A stretch of DNA of 34,092 nucleotides from Massilibacteroides sp. (GCA_028708075.1 JAQVZS010000027.1:1-34092), one strand, 5' to 3'; counted from the stretch's first letter, positions 17,067 through 25,950 are shown. Notes: a model not told the origin generated them from the sequence alone. A program made the numbers and translations.

Positions 17067-17639
17067 ATGGAATATGTATTAATGTTTATCGCCGCCGTAT
17101 TTGTCAATAACGTCGTGCTGGCACAATTCTTAGGAATTTGTCCATTTCTAGGTGTATCCAAAAAAATCGATACCGCAATAGGAATGGGACTTGCTGTTGT
17201 TTTCGTTCTTACCGTTTCAACACTATTTACATTCCTGCTGCAAAAACACCTTTTGAATCCGTTGGGATTGGGTTTTATGCAAACAGTCAGTTATATTCTA
17301 GTCATCGCCTCGCTGGTACAATTGGTGGAAATCATACTCAAGAAGGTATCACCTGCACTATATCAAGCTTTAGGCGTATTTCTGCCACTTATCACCACCA
17401 ACTGCTGTATTCTGGGCGTTGCGATTCTGGTAATCCAAAAAGAATATAATTTATTGGAATCTATTGTATATGCTATCTCTACAGCTATAGGTTTTGCGTT
17501 AGCTTTAGTTATCTTTGCAGGTATCAGAGAACAATTAGCCATGACACATATTCCGTCAGGAATGAAAGGTACTCCGATCGCACTGATCACCGCGGGATTA
17601 TTAGCTATGGCTTTCATGGGATTCTCTGGTATCGTATAA
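17067..17639 (+). CDS. rnfA: Electron transport complex subunit RnfA
   Basis: This 190-aa membrane protein has six helices. [20 protein letters not shown] at the start and [15 protein letters not shown] in the middle are typical of RnfA and distinguish it from its homologue RnfE. The cysteines in GICPF and TTNC are those that, with the equivalent pair of RnfE, are thought to hold a 2Fe-2S cluster inside the membrane. The length is normal, so this is not an RnfA/RnfE fusion. galE follows after 28 bp. Confidence 0.95.
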   Translation: MEYVLMFIAAVFVNNVVLAQFLGICPFLGVSKKIDTAIGMGLAVVFVLTVSTLFTFLLQKHLLNPLGLGFMQTVSYILVIASLVQLVEIILKKVSPALYQALGVFLPLITTNCCILGVAILVIQKEYNLLESIVYAISTAIGFALALVIFAGIREQLAMTHIPSGMKGTPIALITAGLLAMAFMGFSGIV

Positions 17640-17667
17640 AAAAATGAATACATAAAAACAAATCCAG

Positions 17668-18702
17668 ATGAAGCAGAAAATATTAGTGACAGGCGGAACC
17701 GGATATATCGGTTCGCATACTGTAGTTGAATTACAAAATGCCGGATACGACGTCGTAATTGTAGACAATTTATCCAATTCCAACAGCGATGTTCTGGATG
17801 GCATTGAAAAAATATCAGGGATCCGTCCTGACTTTAAAAAAATGGATTGCAATGACAAAGAAGGACTGAGAGTCTTGTTGCAGAAACATCCTGACATTAA
17901 AGGTATTATTCATTTTGCTGCCAGCAAAGCCGTGGGAGAATCAGTACATAAGCCATTGCTCTATTACAGAAACAATATTGTAACGCTTATTAATTTATTG
18001 GAATTGATGCCTGAAGCAGATATTGAAGGTATTGTTTTCTCTTCATCGTGCACCGTTTACGGACAGCCGGACATTCTTCCCGTAACAGAAGACGCTCCGG
18101 TTAAACCGGCTTTATCGCCTTACGGAAACACAAAACAAATCAATGAAGAGATCATTCGCGATACGATCTACGCCGGGGCACCGTTTAAGAGCATCGTCTT
18201 GCGGTATTTTAACCCGATCGGAGCCCATCCGAGTGGAGAAATAGGAGAATTACCAAATGGCGTTCCCCAAAACTTAGTTCCATTCCTCACACAAACCGCG
18301 ATGGGTATACGTAAAGAATTAAGTGTATTTGGGGATGATTATAATACCCCTGACGGTTCCTGCATGCGTGACTATATTAATGTCGTTGATTTGGCAAAAG
18401 CACATGTGATCGCCATGAACCGGATGTTGCAAAATAAGAGCAAAGAAAAACTGGAAATCTTTAACTTGGGAACCGGTCGCGGCGTAAGCGTACTCGAGCT
18501 CATTACCGCATTTGAAAAAGGTACGGGCGTAAAAGTTCCACATAAAATCGTCGGGCGCCGCGAAGGCGACATCGAAAAAGTTTGGGCAAACCCCGAACAC
18601 GCAAACAAGGTTTTAGGCTGGACAGCAAAAGAGTCGGTCGAAAACACGCTCATTTCCGCCTGGAACTGGCAAAAGAAATTACGGGAAAAAGGGATTCAAT
18701 AA
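17668..18702 (+). CDS. galE: UDP-glucose 4-epimerase
   Basis: This 344-aa short-chain dehydrogenase/reductase interconverts UDP-glucose and UDP-galactose (possibly also the N-acetyl forms). The NAD-binding loop is TGGTGYIGSH at the N-terminus, the catalytic Ser/Tyr/Lys are in SSSCTVYG and SPYGNTK, and RYFNPIGAHPSGEIGE is the usual GalE substrate block. DGSCMRDYINVVDLAKAH and the C-terminal RREGDIEKVWANPEHA are also typical. It is 28 bp downstream of rnfA, as I recall in other Bacteroidetes genomes, and ends before a strong terminator at 18714-18750. It probably shares the rnf transcript. Confidence 0.95.
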   Translation: MKQKILVTGGTGYIGSHTVVELQNAGYDVVIVDNLSNSNSDVLDGIEKISGIRPDFKKMDCNDKEGLRVLLQKHPDIKGIIHFAASKAVGESVHKPLLYYRNNIVTLINLLELMPEADIEGIVFSSSCTVYGQPDILPVTEDAPVKPALSPYGNTKQINEEIIRDTIYAGAPFKSIVLRYFNPIGAHPSGEIGELPNGVPQNLVPFLTQTAMGIRKELSVFGDDYNTPDGSCMRDYINVVDLAKAHVIAMNRMLQNKSKEKLEIFNLGTGRGVSVLELITAFEKGTGVKVPHKIVGRREGDIEKVWANPEHANKVLGWTAKESVENTLISAWNWQKKLREKGIQ

Positions 18703-18713
18703 AAACTCATAAT

Positions 18714-18750
18714 AAAAAAACAGGAACTCAAAAAGACTTCCTGTTTTTTT
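18714..18750. terminator. Intrinsic terminator after galE
   Basis: AACAGGAA (18719-18726) pairs with TTCCTGTT (18738-18745) around an 11-base loop, with an A-run before and a T-run after the stem. The symmetry makes it suitable for both directions: it ends the rnf-galE transcript and may also stop minus-strand transcription past 18772. Confidence 0.8.
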
Positions 18751-18771
18751 ATATCCTTATCCCTAACGCCC

Positions 18772-18981
18772 TCAATACGGATTATAAGGCGAATGCATAA
18801 CATTCAATGCCTTAGGCAGCCAAACACGGTAACGGGTTGTTTTATCCCATGTATTCCCCGCCGAAGCAAAATCACAAAAATGCACCAGAATCGGATCACG
18901 ATGTCCTTCAAGATCGGTGCCCAACACCAGTGGTGCCGTAAAAGTCATCCAGGCAAACGCCAGAGTCTGTATTGGAAATAG
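18772..18981 (-). pseudogene. C-terminal stump of an unidentified protein, flush behind the barrel gene
   Basis: The minus strand from 18981 to the stop at 18772 encodes about 69 protein-like residues (FPIQTLAFAWMTFTAPLVLG, then DLEGHRDPILVHFCDF and RYRVWLPKALNV). No proper start exists: the frame can only be extended to an ATG at 19011 by reading through the last codons of the barrel gene in another frame. The coding-like part begins 2 bp after that gene's stop. Codon choice is that of a real gene (many GCG, CTG, GAT, CGT codons). I read it as the C-terminal remainder of a larger, perhaps secreted, protein cut by insertion or deletion. I could not name the family. A short translated ORF is possible but less likely. 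Confidence 0.5.
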
Positions 18982-18982
18982 A

Positions 18983-21400
18983 TTAATGGTTTGTCCCTTC
19001 AAATAAATCATGATCTGTTTCTATTTCGGATGCTTTTCGGTTGAAATTATTAAAAGTATAACTCAACGTAAGTGAAATCAACGGATAACGTGGGCGAATA
19101 CGCGTAACCGATTGCAGATTTGAAGTAGTAATATTGCTAACATAACGAGCGGAATTAAACACATCACGGAAAGCAAGCGTTGCGGTCAACTTCCGATTCA
19201 GCAATTGTTGGCGGACAGCCATATTAACGTACCAGAACGCGTCTGTACGTCCCTGAGTGGTCACCGAAGGGCCGACAAAATTTCCATCAAACTGAATCCG
19301 GGTGTATTTCCCCGCATCAAACCCATTATTCAGCGAAATCTCGTAATTCGTACTTTTCTCGTTAGCGCCACCAGTCGATTTGATCTCATTCTCGACCTTG
19401 TAATGATACAAACTCCCGTTAACATTCAGGTTCCAGCGGCGAGTCAGTTGAAGCTGTGAGCTCAATTCCAAACCAGTCGAATAGTCATGCCCTACATTCG
19501 CCATAGAATCTAACGTGACACCAGCTTCATACGGCACACGTAAACGCTCGATCTTATCCTTTCGGCTCCGGTGAAAGACAGTAGCGGAAAAAGTATGCTG
19601 ACCAATGTTCTTTTTATAGTTCAATTCATACGAATTGATGTATTCCGGACGAATATCCGGATTGCCGATTTCGGCCGAATAGTAATCGCGGAATGTAATA
19701 TAAGGTTCCATATAAAACAATTGAGGGCGGGTCGTACGGTGTGAATAAGATGCCAGTACATGATGTTCGTTCGGAAACGTATATCCTAAATGCACGGAGG
19801 GGAACAGATCATAATCGTTCTTTATCCGGTCTGCCCCAGGAATTGAACTTCGCAACACCGTGCGAGAATATTCCCCACGCAATCCTACCTGGAAATCAAA
19901 AGAACGATAGCTGTCTCCCAACAATGCGTAAAGCGAATGAATCCCCCGCTGGAAGTAAAACGTGTTATAAATATCGTCCCGCCAATAAAATTCCTGTTTG
20001 AGTGGATCCCAAAATTGCATGCTGTAATCGCCGTCTTCCAGATAAGAAAAATATTGATAACCGGATTCAATCTTACCTGTCTCACGGTACGGGTATACAT
20101 AATCAAGATTACCTCTTACCGTCCAGCGATGTTCGTCTTCCCAAGCACGATGTCCCTGCTGACGTTGATTCTTCCGGTCGAATAAATCGCTTTGGAAATA
20201 CTCCATCGCATCACCGCCGTATTTTAAATAAAAACTACCCGTCAGATTATGCCCCGTACTATCCAGTTTATGTGCAAAACCAACCGTTCCCTGATAATAT
20301 GTCTCATGCAAGTCATAATCATCACGACTAAAATAATCGCCTTTTTCAAACGAAGTACCAGCAGCTCTATGATCTTCCGTATAATCCAGGTCACCTTTTC
20401 GTGTACGCCCCCCATAACCTCCTTCCAAATCCAAGTTCAACGTCGTCATCGGCAAGGTATACAACCAACCTGTTTTTAGTGAATAATTAAAATTATTGCT
20501 TTCACGCGGTCCATCCGAATGCGAAACCGTCGTCGTATCACTGACCAGCGTCGTCTTTAATTGATTAAAATGACTCTTCCTAAGGTTATCGTTCCATGCT
20601 CCGCCAACGTACCAGCGCAACGCTTTCTGTTGATTACTGATCAGGAAATCGACACCACGCGAAAGAACGGTACTTCCGCTGAGATTGACCATCCCGCTCA
20701 GCCCGTTGTGCGTATGCCGTTTGGTAATAATATTAATAATGCCTACGTCGCCTTCGGTATCATGACGAGCAGAAGGCGTCGTAATAATTTCTATATTTTC
20801 AATATGCCCGGAAGGAATTTGCTCCAGCGCCTGCGTTCCACTAAACACGCTTGGTTTTCCATCGACATAAACCGAGAATCCACTGCTTCCACGAAAAGTG
20901 ACCTCTCCTTCGGCATCGACACGGATAGAAGGTGTATTCTCCAGAATATCCACTGCCGTTCCGCCACTGGCCAGCAAATTAGAAGAGGCTTCTATCACCT
21001 TCTTATCCAATTTGTAAACAATCTGCTTCTTTTGGGCAACGATTTCCACTTCAGCCAATCCTACTTCGAGGGGGTTCATTTGTATCAGTCCCAAATCCAA
21101 AATCGGCACGGAAGGTAATAAAACTAATCCGGCGCGAGTATAAATATCGTACCCCACCAATTTAATTAAAAGCGTATATTCACCGTCTTTTAAATCAGGG
21201 ATCACAAAATTCCCTTTGACATCCGGAAGAACATGAACAGAAGGATTTGTTTCACTGCCCGAATAAAGCAATACATCGGCAAAATCAATCGGATTTTTTG
21301 TCATTGCATCAATAAGACGACCTTTCATGCGTGGTGTCAACGGATAGGCAAAAAAATTCACCAACAGAATCGTCGCAATACACCATAAGAGTTTTTTCAT
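18983..21400 (-). CDS. Outer-membrane beta-barrel protein, TonB-receptor-like (second barrel of the LytTR unit)
   Basis: This 805-aa protein has a signal peptide (MKKLLWCIATILLVNFFAYP). A carboxypeptidase-regulatory-like domain spans about residues 23-100 (MKGRLIDAMTKNPIDFADVLL, ending in LVGYDIYT). A TonB plug domain then covers about 115-230 (VDILENTPSIRVDAEGEVTFRG, SVYVDGKPSVFSG, IENIEIITTPSARHDTEGDVGIINIITKR). A long outer-membrane barrel of the OMP_b-brl_3 type (PF14905) follows. It imports or binds an unknown ligand at the cell surface. It is 43 bp downstream of the LytTR regulator gene and appears to be the last gene of the unit. Its codons look richer in G/C than those of the first barrel gene, which hints at a separate origin. 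Immediately after the stop lies a gene stump. Confidence 0.85.
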   Translation of the reverse strand: MKKLLWCIATILLVNFFAYPLTPRMKGRLIDAMTKNPIDFADVLLYSGSETNPSVHVLPDVKGNFVIPDLKDGEYTLLIKLVGYDIYTRAGLVLLPSVPILDLGLIQMNPLEVGLAEVEIVAQKKQIVYKLDKKVIEASSNLLASGGTAVDILENTPSIRVDAEGEVTFRGSSGFSVYVDGKPSVFSGTQALEQIPSGHIENIEIITTPSARHDTEGDVGIINIITKRHTHNGLSGMVNLSGSTVLSRGVDFLISNQQKALRWYVGGAWNDNLRKSHFNQLKTTLVSDTTTVSHSDGPRESNNFNYSLKTGWLYTLPMTTLNLDLEGGYGGRTRKGDLDYTEDHRAAGTSFEKGDYFSRDDYDLHETYYQGTVGFAHKLDSTGHNLTGSFYLKYGGDAMEYFQSDLFDRKNQRQQGHRAWEDEHRWTVRGNLDYVYPYRETGKIESGYQYFSYLEDGDYSMQFWDPLKQEFYWRDDIYNTFYFQRGIHSLYALLGDSYRSFDFQVGLRGEYSRTVLRSSIPGADRIKNDYDLFPSVHLGYTFPNEHHVLASYSHRTTRPQLFYMEPYITFRDYYSAEIGNPDIRPEYINSYELNYKKNIGQHTFSATVFHRSRKDKIERLRVPYEAGVTLDSMANVGHDYSTGLELSSQLQLTRRWNLNVNGSLYHYKVENEIKSTGGANEKSTNYEISLNNGFDAGKYTRIQFDGNFVGPSVTTQGRTDAFWYVNMAVRQQLLNRKLTATLAFRDVFNSARYVSNITTSNLQSVTRIRPRYPLISLTLSYTFNNFNRKASEIETDHDLFEGTNH

Positions 21401-21443
21401 CGTACGTAGAATTTGCTAAATAGAAATGCGAATATACTATTAA

Positions 21444-22136
21444 TCATCGTCCTGACAACAATTTATTGAAAACAATATCTCTAAAATTTCGGGCAATTGT
21501 AATTTTATACGAACGTATATTTAAAATGTTGCCCTCGATTCCTTGTACGTGATTCAAGTTTACAATGTAAGAGCGATGTACCTGCAAAAAATATTTGTGT
21601 GGTAATAACTCAAATAGTTGTCTCAATGTCATTCGTACGATTTCCTTTGAGTTTATGGTATAAATCAAAACATAATTTTCCATGCTCTCTACAAAAAGAA
21701 TATCATTCAATAGAATCTTTTTCAATTGTCTATCCGTCTTTACAAAAATATGTGCATAGGGATCCGATTTTGATTCATTATCAATCAGGTCATAAACTTT
21801 ATTCACGGCTTTAAGAAACCGCTCAAAAGAAATAGGTTTTAAAAGATAATCAATGACATTCAATTCATATCCGTCTATTGCATAACGATCATATGCTGAG
21901 GTAATAATAACCTTAGGTGGATTCTTAAGGCTTGACAATAATTGAAGGCCGGATATATAAGGCATTTCAATATCTAAAAAAAGCAAATCAGGCTGTACGG
22001 TACTCAACATATTGTTCAATTGAACAGCATCCTCGCATTCACCTACCAGAGTCAGGAAATTGACTTTTCCCACATACTCAAGCAGCCCGGCACGTGCAGT
22101 CGGTTCATCATCTGTTATGATACATCTTATCTCCAT
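21444..22136 (-). CDS. LytTR-family response regulator
   Basis: This 230-aa transcription factor has an N-terminal receiver domain: the acidic pair is in TDDEPTARAG, the phospho-acceptor Asp in LLFLDIEMPYISG (about residue 54) and the conserved Lys in DYLLKPISF. The C-terminal half is a LytTR DNA-binding domain (IFVKTDRQLKKILLNDILFVE, FLQVHRSYIVNL). The gene starts 5 bp after the histidine kinase gene, so the two are a cognate pair. The likely targets are the flanking barrel genes; LytTR proteins bind direct repeats, but I could not single out such sites with confidence. Confidence 0.93.
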   Translation of the reverse strand: MEIRCIITDDEPTARAGLLEYVGKVNFLTLVGECEDAVQLNNMLSTVQPDLLFLDIEMPYISGLQLLSSLKNPPKVIITSAYDRYAIDGYELNVIDYLLKPISFERFLKAVNKVYDLIDNESKSDPYAHIFVKTDRQLKKILLNDILFVESMENYVLIYTINSKEIVRMTLRQLFELLPHKYFLQVHRSYIVNLNHVQGIEGNILNIRSYKITIARNFRDIVFNKLLSGR

Positions 22137-22141
22137 ATTAA

Positions 22142-23191
22142 TTAATTCATCCCTACTTTAATACGTAATTCTGCAAAAAATGATTTTTCTTTTTGAATTA
22201 ATTGCAATTGATGTTTGGAAGGATATAAAAGTTCTAACCGTCTCCTCAGATTTTCTATTCCGATGCCATTTTTCTTCCCCCGCTCTTCTTCCCTCAAATC
22301 CGCAATAGAGTTCTCTATTGAGAAACAAATCGTATCTCCGTCAACTTCAAAATATAAAAAAATCCAATACTCCCCTCCTACATATTTGAAGGCATTTTCC
22401 AAAAGAGGCTGAAATAATAATGGATGTATTTCCCAGTCCTCTGAAGAAGCACCATAATCCGCCGTCAAAATTAATCGTTTGCTGACTCTTTGTTTCTGAA
22501 AACGAATATAAGACTGAATAAATTTTATCTCCTGCCCGATCGTTACCCTTTTATTTACATTATACAATTGATAACGCAGTAGCTCTGATAAAAGCTCTAT
22601 ACTATTTCTTGCCGTTTCTTCTTTTGTCTGGAAATAGATAGTGTTCAACGCATTAAAAAGAAAATGAGGGTGATACTGAGCTTTTAAATATTTAAGTTCA
22701 GTATCCAGATTTTCATTTCGGATCTTTTCCAACAACAAAGCTTGCTCAATAAAATTATTGTTGATCATATCGCTTCTGATCATTGCGTAATAAAATAAAG
22801 AAATTGGAATACAAACTACATTAGCAAGCATATAATCTATAATCCCATTACCCATATATAAAACACCCAGCCTTTCTCCAATAAACATCACGGTATTAAG
22901 GCCAATAAATAAAGCGATAAAAGTTTTAAGGTATTCATTTTGAAACAAACCCTGCTTTGATATATCATTTTTCTTGTTCTGAAACCGAAGGCGCCAGATA
23001 ATGTCAAAAGCATAACATATTCCAATTACAATTAATTGAGAAACTATATGTAAACGAAAAGAACCCGTCCAAAATCCTTCGTTCTTAGTTAAATCGGTAA
23101 CTGCTCGAAGTACATTAAACATCACGACTCCAAGAAAGAAGGGCATTACCCACCGGAAAAAGGTCTCTTTTTTTATTATATTCATTCCCAT
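22142..23191 (-). CDS. LytS/YehU-type sensor histidine kinase
   Basis: This 349-aa kinase has about four membrane helices in residues 10-140 (WVMPFFLGVVMFNVL, LHIVSQLIVIGICYAF, FIALFIGLNTVMFIG, YMLANVVCIPISLFYYAMI) with little periplasmic sequence. A short coiled linker then leads to the His_kinase domain (PF06580). The phosphorylation region is LKAQYHPHFLFNALNTIYFQ, the N-box PLLFQPLLENAFKY and the G-box NGIGIENLRRRLELLY. A GTG at 23194 is possible, but ATG 23191 forms a TGATG overlap with the stop of the upstream barrel gene, so I use it. With almost no extracytoplasmic domain, the signal is either within the membrane or delivered by a partner such as the co-encoded barrel proteins; this is inference. 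Confidence 0.91.
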   Translation of the reverse strand: MGMNIIKKETFFRWVMPFFLGVVMFNVLRAVTDLTKNEGFWTGSFRLHIVSQLIVIGICYAFDIIWRLRFQNKKNDISKQGLFQNEYLKTFIALFIGLNTVMFIGERLGVLYMGNGIIDYMLANVVCIPISLFYYAMIRSDMINNNFIEQALLLEKIRNENLDTELKYLKAQYHPHFLFNALNTIYFQTKEETARNSIELLSELLRYQLYNVNKRVTIGQEIKFIQSYIRFQKQRVSKRLILTADYGASSEDWEIHPLLFQPLLENAFKYVGGEYWIFLYFEVDGDTICFSIENSIADLREEERGKKNGIGIENLRRRLELLYPSKHQLQLIQKEKSFFAELRIKVGMN

Positions 23192-25629
23192 CACAAATTT
23201 ATTCTTTTACTTTCTTCCAGCCTATCACGCTGACGTGAATCTTTTATCGTACTACCCGAATTGAAACGCCAGATGAATAATAGCCCTACTCTCCGACTAT
23301 CTCTTTTCTCTGTATACCAACCTCTTGTGGTTCCAATTAAATCAATATGCACACGGTCGGTCGCAAAAATATCCTCAACAAAGAACTGAAGGGAAGCTTT
23401 ATTTTTTAATATATTCTTACGGATTCCAACTGAAACCTGTCCAAGAGGATGTATGTGCGCCTGCCCTTCGGCCATCCATCCATTGAAAAAACCGGTTACT
23501 TCCGCAGTCCATCCATAAGGGAATACTAATTGATTACTTAAATGGATCATAGGAGTCAAACATTCATTAATTTCTTCTACGTCGTTAAGTTCCCAGCTAA
23601 ACCGATTGTATGTCAATGTCCCATTTACATGCATCGTCCACCAAGAGAAAGGCTTCAGATTATTTAAAGACAAACGGACTTTATAAGAATGATTTGTCCG
23701 CAAATTTTTCGGAGTAACCACAACCAGTTGATTTTCTTTTATGATATAACTCTTCGCGATAGGATTTGTCCGGTGACTGTATTGAATGCTTACACCATAT
23801 TGTTGTTTGAAAAAATAAGACCATTCGAAATTATCGGAAAATTCCGGCTTGAGTTTGGTATTTCCCTGTTCATAAAGATAAGTGTCATTTATTTCAATAA
23901 ATGGATTCAAATCCCTATAATTCGGCCGGTTAATACGGCGCCCATACATCAATGAAAACAAATGATTCTCAGACAAATTATATTGAAAAACCAAATTAGG
24001 AAATAAGTTTGTATAATGATCTGAAAAAAGAGAGTCTCCTCTTTCCGTTAAATCAGACAGCCGGCTCTTAACGTTCGTGTTCTCCAAGCGTAATCCGGCA
24101 TCAAGTGATAGAAACGGCAAAATAAATGTCTTTATTTTTACATAACCAGCATTGATGTTTTCATCATAAAAGAAACTATTACTTAATTGTTTATTGCTAA
24201 CCCATTCATTCAAAATATAATTTTTGTATAGTGCCTTGTTCGCGATCGAAATAAAGGCGGTTTTTGCTCCTGCATCTAAGATTGTCCGTTCAGAAAAAGG
24301 ATAAGTCACATTGATTTGTCCGGTGTTAATATCAATATCTCCATCCGTATTCCCAATTAGTTTGTCTTTATCAAGCGAAATCAAATTAGTTTCGAAACGA
24401 CTATTTTGTATTTGATTACTTTCCGATCCAAAACGCTGAAAATCGTAAGACATATCCCATTTCCCTTTTTCTTTAAATATATAAGTCAGACTCATCCCTC
24501 CTGTAAGATTAGTATACTTAACATTCAAACTATTTTGGGTTATCCTCAAAGAATCATCTACCACAGAAGATGTGAAGAACCTCGAATTTGTGCGTTCTCG
24601 TTTTCTCCACTCATACCAGTTTGCTGTACCATAAGCATCTAATGTAATTCTATCCGAAAACTCGTACCCTACTCTGCCACGCACAAAATGAGATTTATGA
24701 CGCATTTGTCGGTTGGCCGTCATCTCTAAAGTTAAGATATCCGTAGAAGAACTTTCTGTCAAAGGATAATATCTATCTGAAACCACATAATTAAAATCCT
24801 CTCCCCAGTTATACGAATAGTCTGTATAAAGATTTAGCCGATCCCTTCGCATAGAAAAATTGATACTTTCATACCCTCTCGCCCGTTTACCTTGCTGGAA
24901 ATTAGAATAGATCGAAAGATTAAGCCCCTGTATTTTTACCTTTTTTGTCTGAATATTGATCAGCCCCGAATTCCCGGAGGCATCATAACGGGAAGATGGA
25001 TGGGTTGTTAACTCAATCCGGCCTACAGATGCTGAAGGAATGGATCGAAGCAGGTTTGCCAAACTTTCTCCCGACATATACGTAAGTTTGTCGTCTATCA
25101 ACACATTCACTCCTGACTGTCCATACAAATAAATAGAACCATCTTCACGCACTAGTACTCCGGGGATATTTTTCAACACATCAAAAGCACTACTCTTTGC
25201 ACCTGCAAAGGAAGAGGAAATAGTGACGACTGTTTTTCCAGCCTCCAGTTCAATTTGTTTTTTTTCGGCTGTCACAACAACACCCGAAAGAGCCAGTACA
25301 TCTTCCTCCAAAATAATCGAAGGAATCGATTGCACTTTTCCTGTCTGTACTTGCAGAGGAAACAACTTCTTTTTATATCCTAACATGGAAACTTCAATCA
25401 AATAATTTCCGGACACTACTCGTTGCAATGAAAAGTGCCCGGATAAATCGGTAACAGCACCCGTAATATATGATGAGTCCGACGAATTAAGAAGAAGTAA
25501 TGTCACATTTGCAAGTCTTTGTCCTTTCGGATCTTTCACATTCCCAATTAAAACATTTTCTTCATTTTGAGCTGTTAGGAAGAAGGGAATAATTAAATAA
25601 AGACAACTAATCAAAAGTGTTCGTTTCAT
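23191..25629 (-). CDS. Outer-membrane beta-barrel protein, TonB-receptor-like (first barrel of the LytTR unit)
   Basis: This 812-aa protein has a signal peptide (MKRTLLISCLYLIIPFFLTAQ). A carboxypeptidase-regulatory-like domain covers about residues 25-110 (GNVKDPKGQRLANVTLLLL, ending in MLGYKKKLFPL). The TonB plug domain covers about 115-230 (FDVLKNIPGVLVREDGSIYLYG, VNVLIDDKLTYMSGE, RIELTTHPSSRYDASGNSGLINIQTKK). The remaining 580 residues form an OMP_b-brl_3-type barrel. It has the same domain order as the second barrel (18983-21400) but clearly differs in sequence. The stop codon overlaps the kinase start, so barrel and sensor are translationally coupled. A near-match -7 box lies 31 bp upstream of the ATG. 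Confidence 0.87.
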   Translation of the reverse strand: MKRTLLISCLYLIIPFFLTAQNEENVLIGNVKDPKGQRLANVTLLLLNSSDSSYITGAVTDLSGHFSLQRVVSGNYLIEVSMLGYKKKLFPLQVQTGKVQSIPSIILEEDVLALSGVVVTAEKKQIELEAGKTVVTISSSFAGAKSSAFDVLKNIPGVLVREDGSIYLYGQSGVNVLIDDKLTYMSGESLANLLRSIPSASVGRIELTTHPSSRYDASGNSGLINIQTKKVKIQGLNLSIYSNFQQGKRARGYESINFSMRRDRLNLYTDYSYNWGEDFNYVVSDRYYPLTESSSTDILTLEMTANRQMRHKSHFVRGRVGYEFSDRITLDAYGTANWYEWRKRERTNSRFFTSSVVDDSLRITQNSLNVKYTNLTGGMSLTYIFKEKGKWDMSYDFQRFGSESNQIQNSRFETNLISLDKDKLIGNTDGDIDINTGQINVTYPFSERTILDAGAKTAFISIANKALYKNYILNEWVSNKQLSNSFFYDENINAGYVKIKTFILPFLSLDAGLRLENTNVKSRLSDLTERGDSLFSDHYTNLFPNLVFQYNLSENHLFSLMYGRRINRPNYRDLNPFIEINDTYLYEQGNTKLKPEFSDNFEWSYFFKQQYGVSIQYSHRTNPIAKSYIIKENQLVVVTPKNLRTNHSYKVRLSLNNLKPFSWWTMHVNGTLTYNRFSWELNDVEEINECLTPMIHLSNQLVFPYGWTAEVTGFFNGWMAEGQAHIHPLGQVSVGIRKNILKNKASLQFFVEDIFATDRVHIDLIGTTRGWYTEKRDSRRVGLLFIWRFNSGSTIKDSRQRDRLEESKRINL

Positions 25630-25791
25630 CGTTTTTTTCGATAAAACTAAACCGTGCTTCCAAATGAAACAAACAAGTGTGACAAACGGAATCTTTTTGT
25701 TGACGAACAGTCATTATAAAATACCAATCTCTGCTTTTCCTATAAAGGTTTTTATCAGATTATTCAATTACTCTATCTACACTGTTCCAAA
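25630..25791. other. Leader region upstream of the barrel-kinase-regulator unit, no gene
   Basis: These 162 bp are A/T-rich and hold no convincing gene; the plus-strand frame across 25664-25885 is not protein-like. On the minus strand TTCATTTG (25661-25668) is one base away from TAnnTTTG and stands 31 bp before the ATG at 25629, the same distance as at other promoters here. It is the best candidate promoter for the four-gene unit. Confidence 0.35.
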
Positions 25792-25950
25792 TTACGCATC
25801 ATGTGCAACCAAAGTGATCGTAATTTCCATTTCATCGTTAATAAAAGAATCCTTTAAATCCTTGAAAATATTTTTAGATCCGTAGTTTACACCCCATGGT
25901 ATACGATCTATCGTAAAAGTCGCTGTAGTAGCCGTATACGTGTCCCATTT
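25792..25950 (-). pseudogene. C-terminal stump of a YceI-family protein
   Basis: The minus strand from 25950 to the stop at 25792 gives 52 codons with no start. The peptide includes TATFTIDRIPWGVNYGSK and ends FINDEMEITITLVAHDA. This matches the C-terminal end of the YceI family (periplasmic lipid/polyisoprenoid-binding lipocalin-like proteins), where a TIDR..W.V.YGS block and a final IEL.V.LVA strand are typical. A normal YceI protein has about 170-190 residues, so only the last quarter is left. The stump begins right after the stop codon of the GH109-type gene and in the same frame, so only the TAA at 25951-25953 separates the two. No promoter or start codon serves it, so it is probably not translated except by read-through. 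Confidence 0.72.

Noticed and set aside
17067-17639. Reading this gene as rnfE with rnfA missing
   Set aside because: The motifs [17 protein letters not shown] and [14 protein letters not shown] are those of RnfA; RnfE has a different N-terminal block.
20561-21118. 185-aa plus-strand frame inside the second barrel gene
   Set aside because: It lies antisense to the conserved plug-domain coding region and shows no recognisable protein pattern.
25664-25885. 73-aa plus-strand frame upstream of the first barrel gene
   Set aside because: Part of it is antisense to the YceI stump, its composition is not protein-like, and no ribosome binding site is seen.
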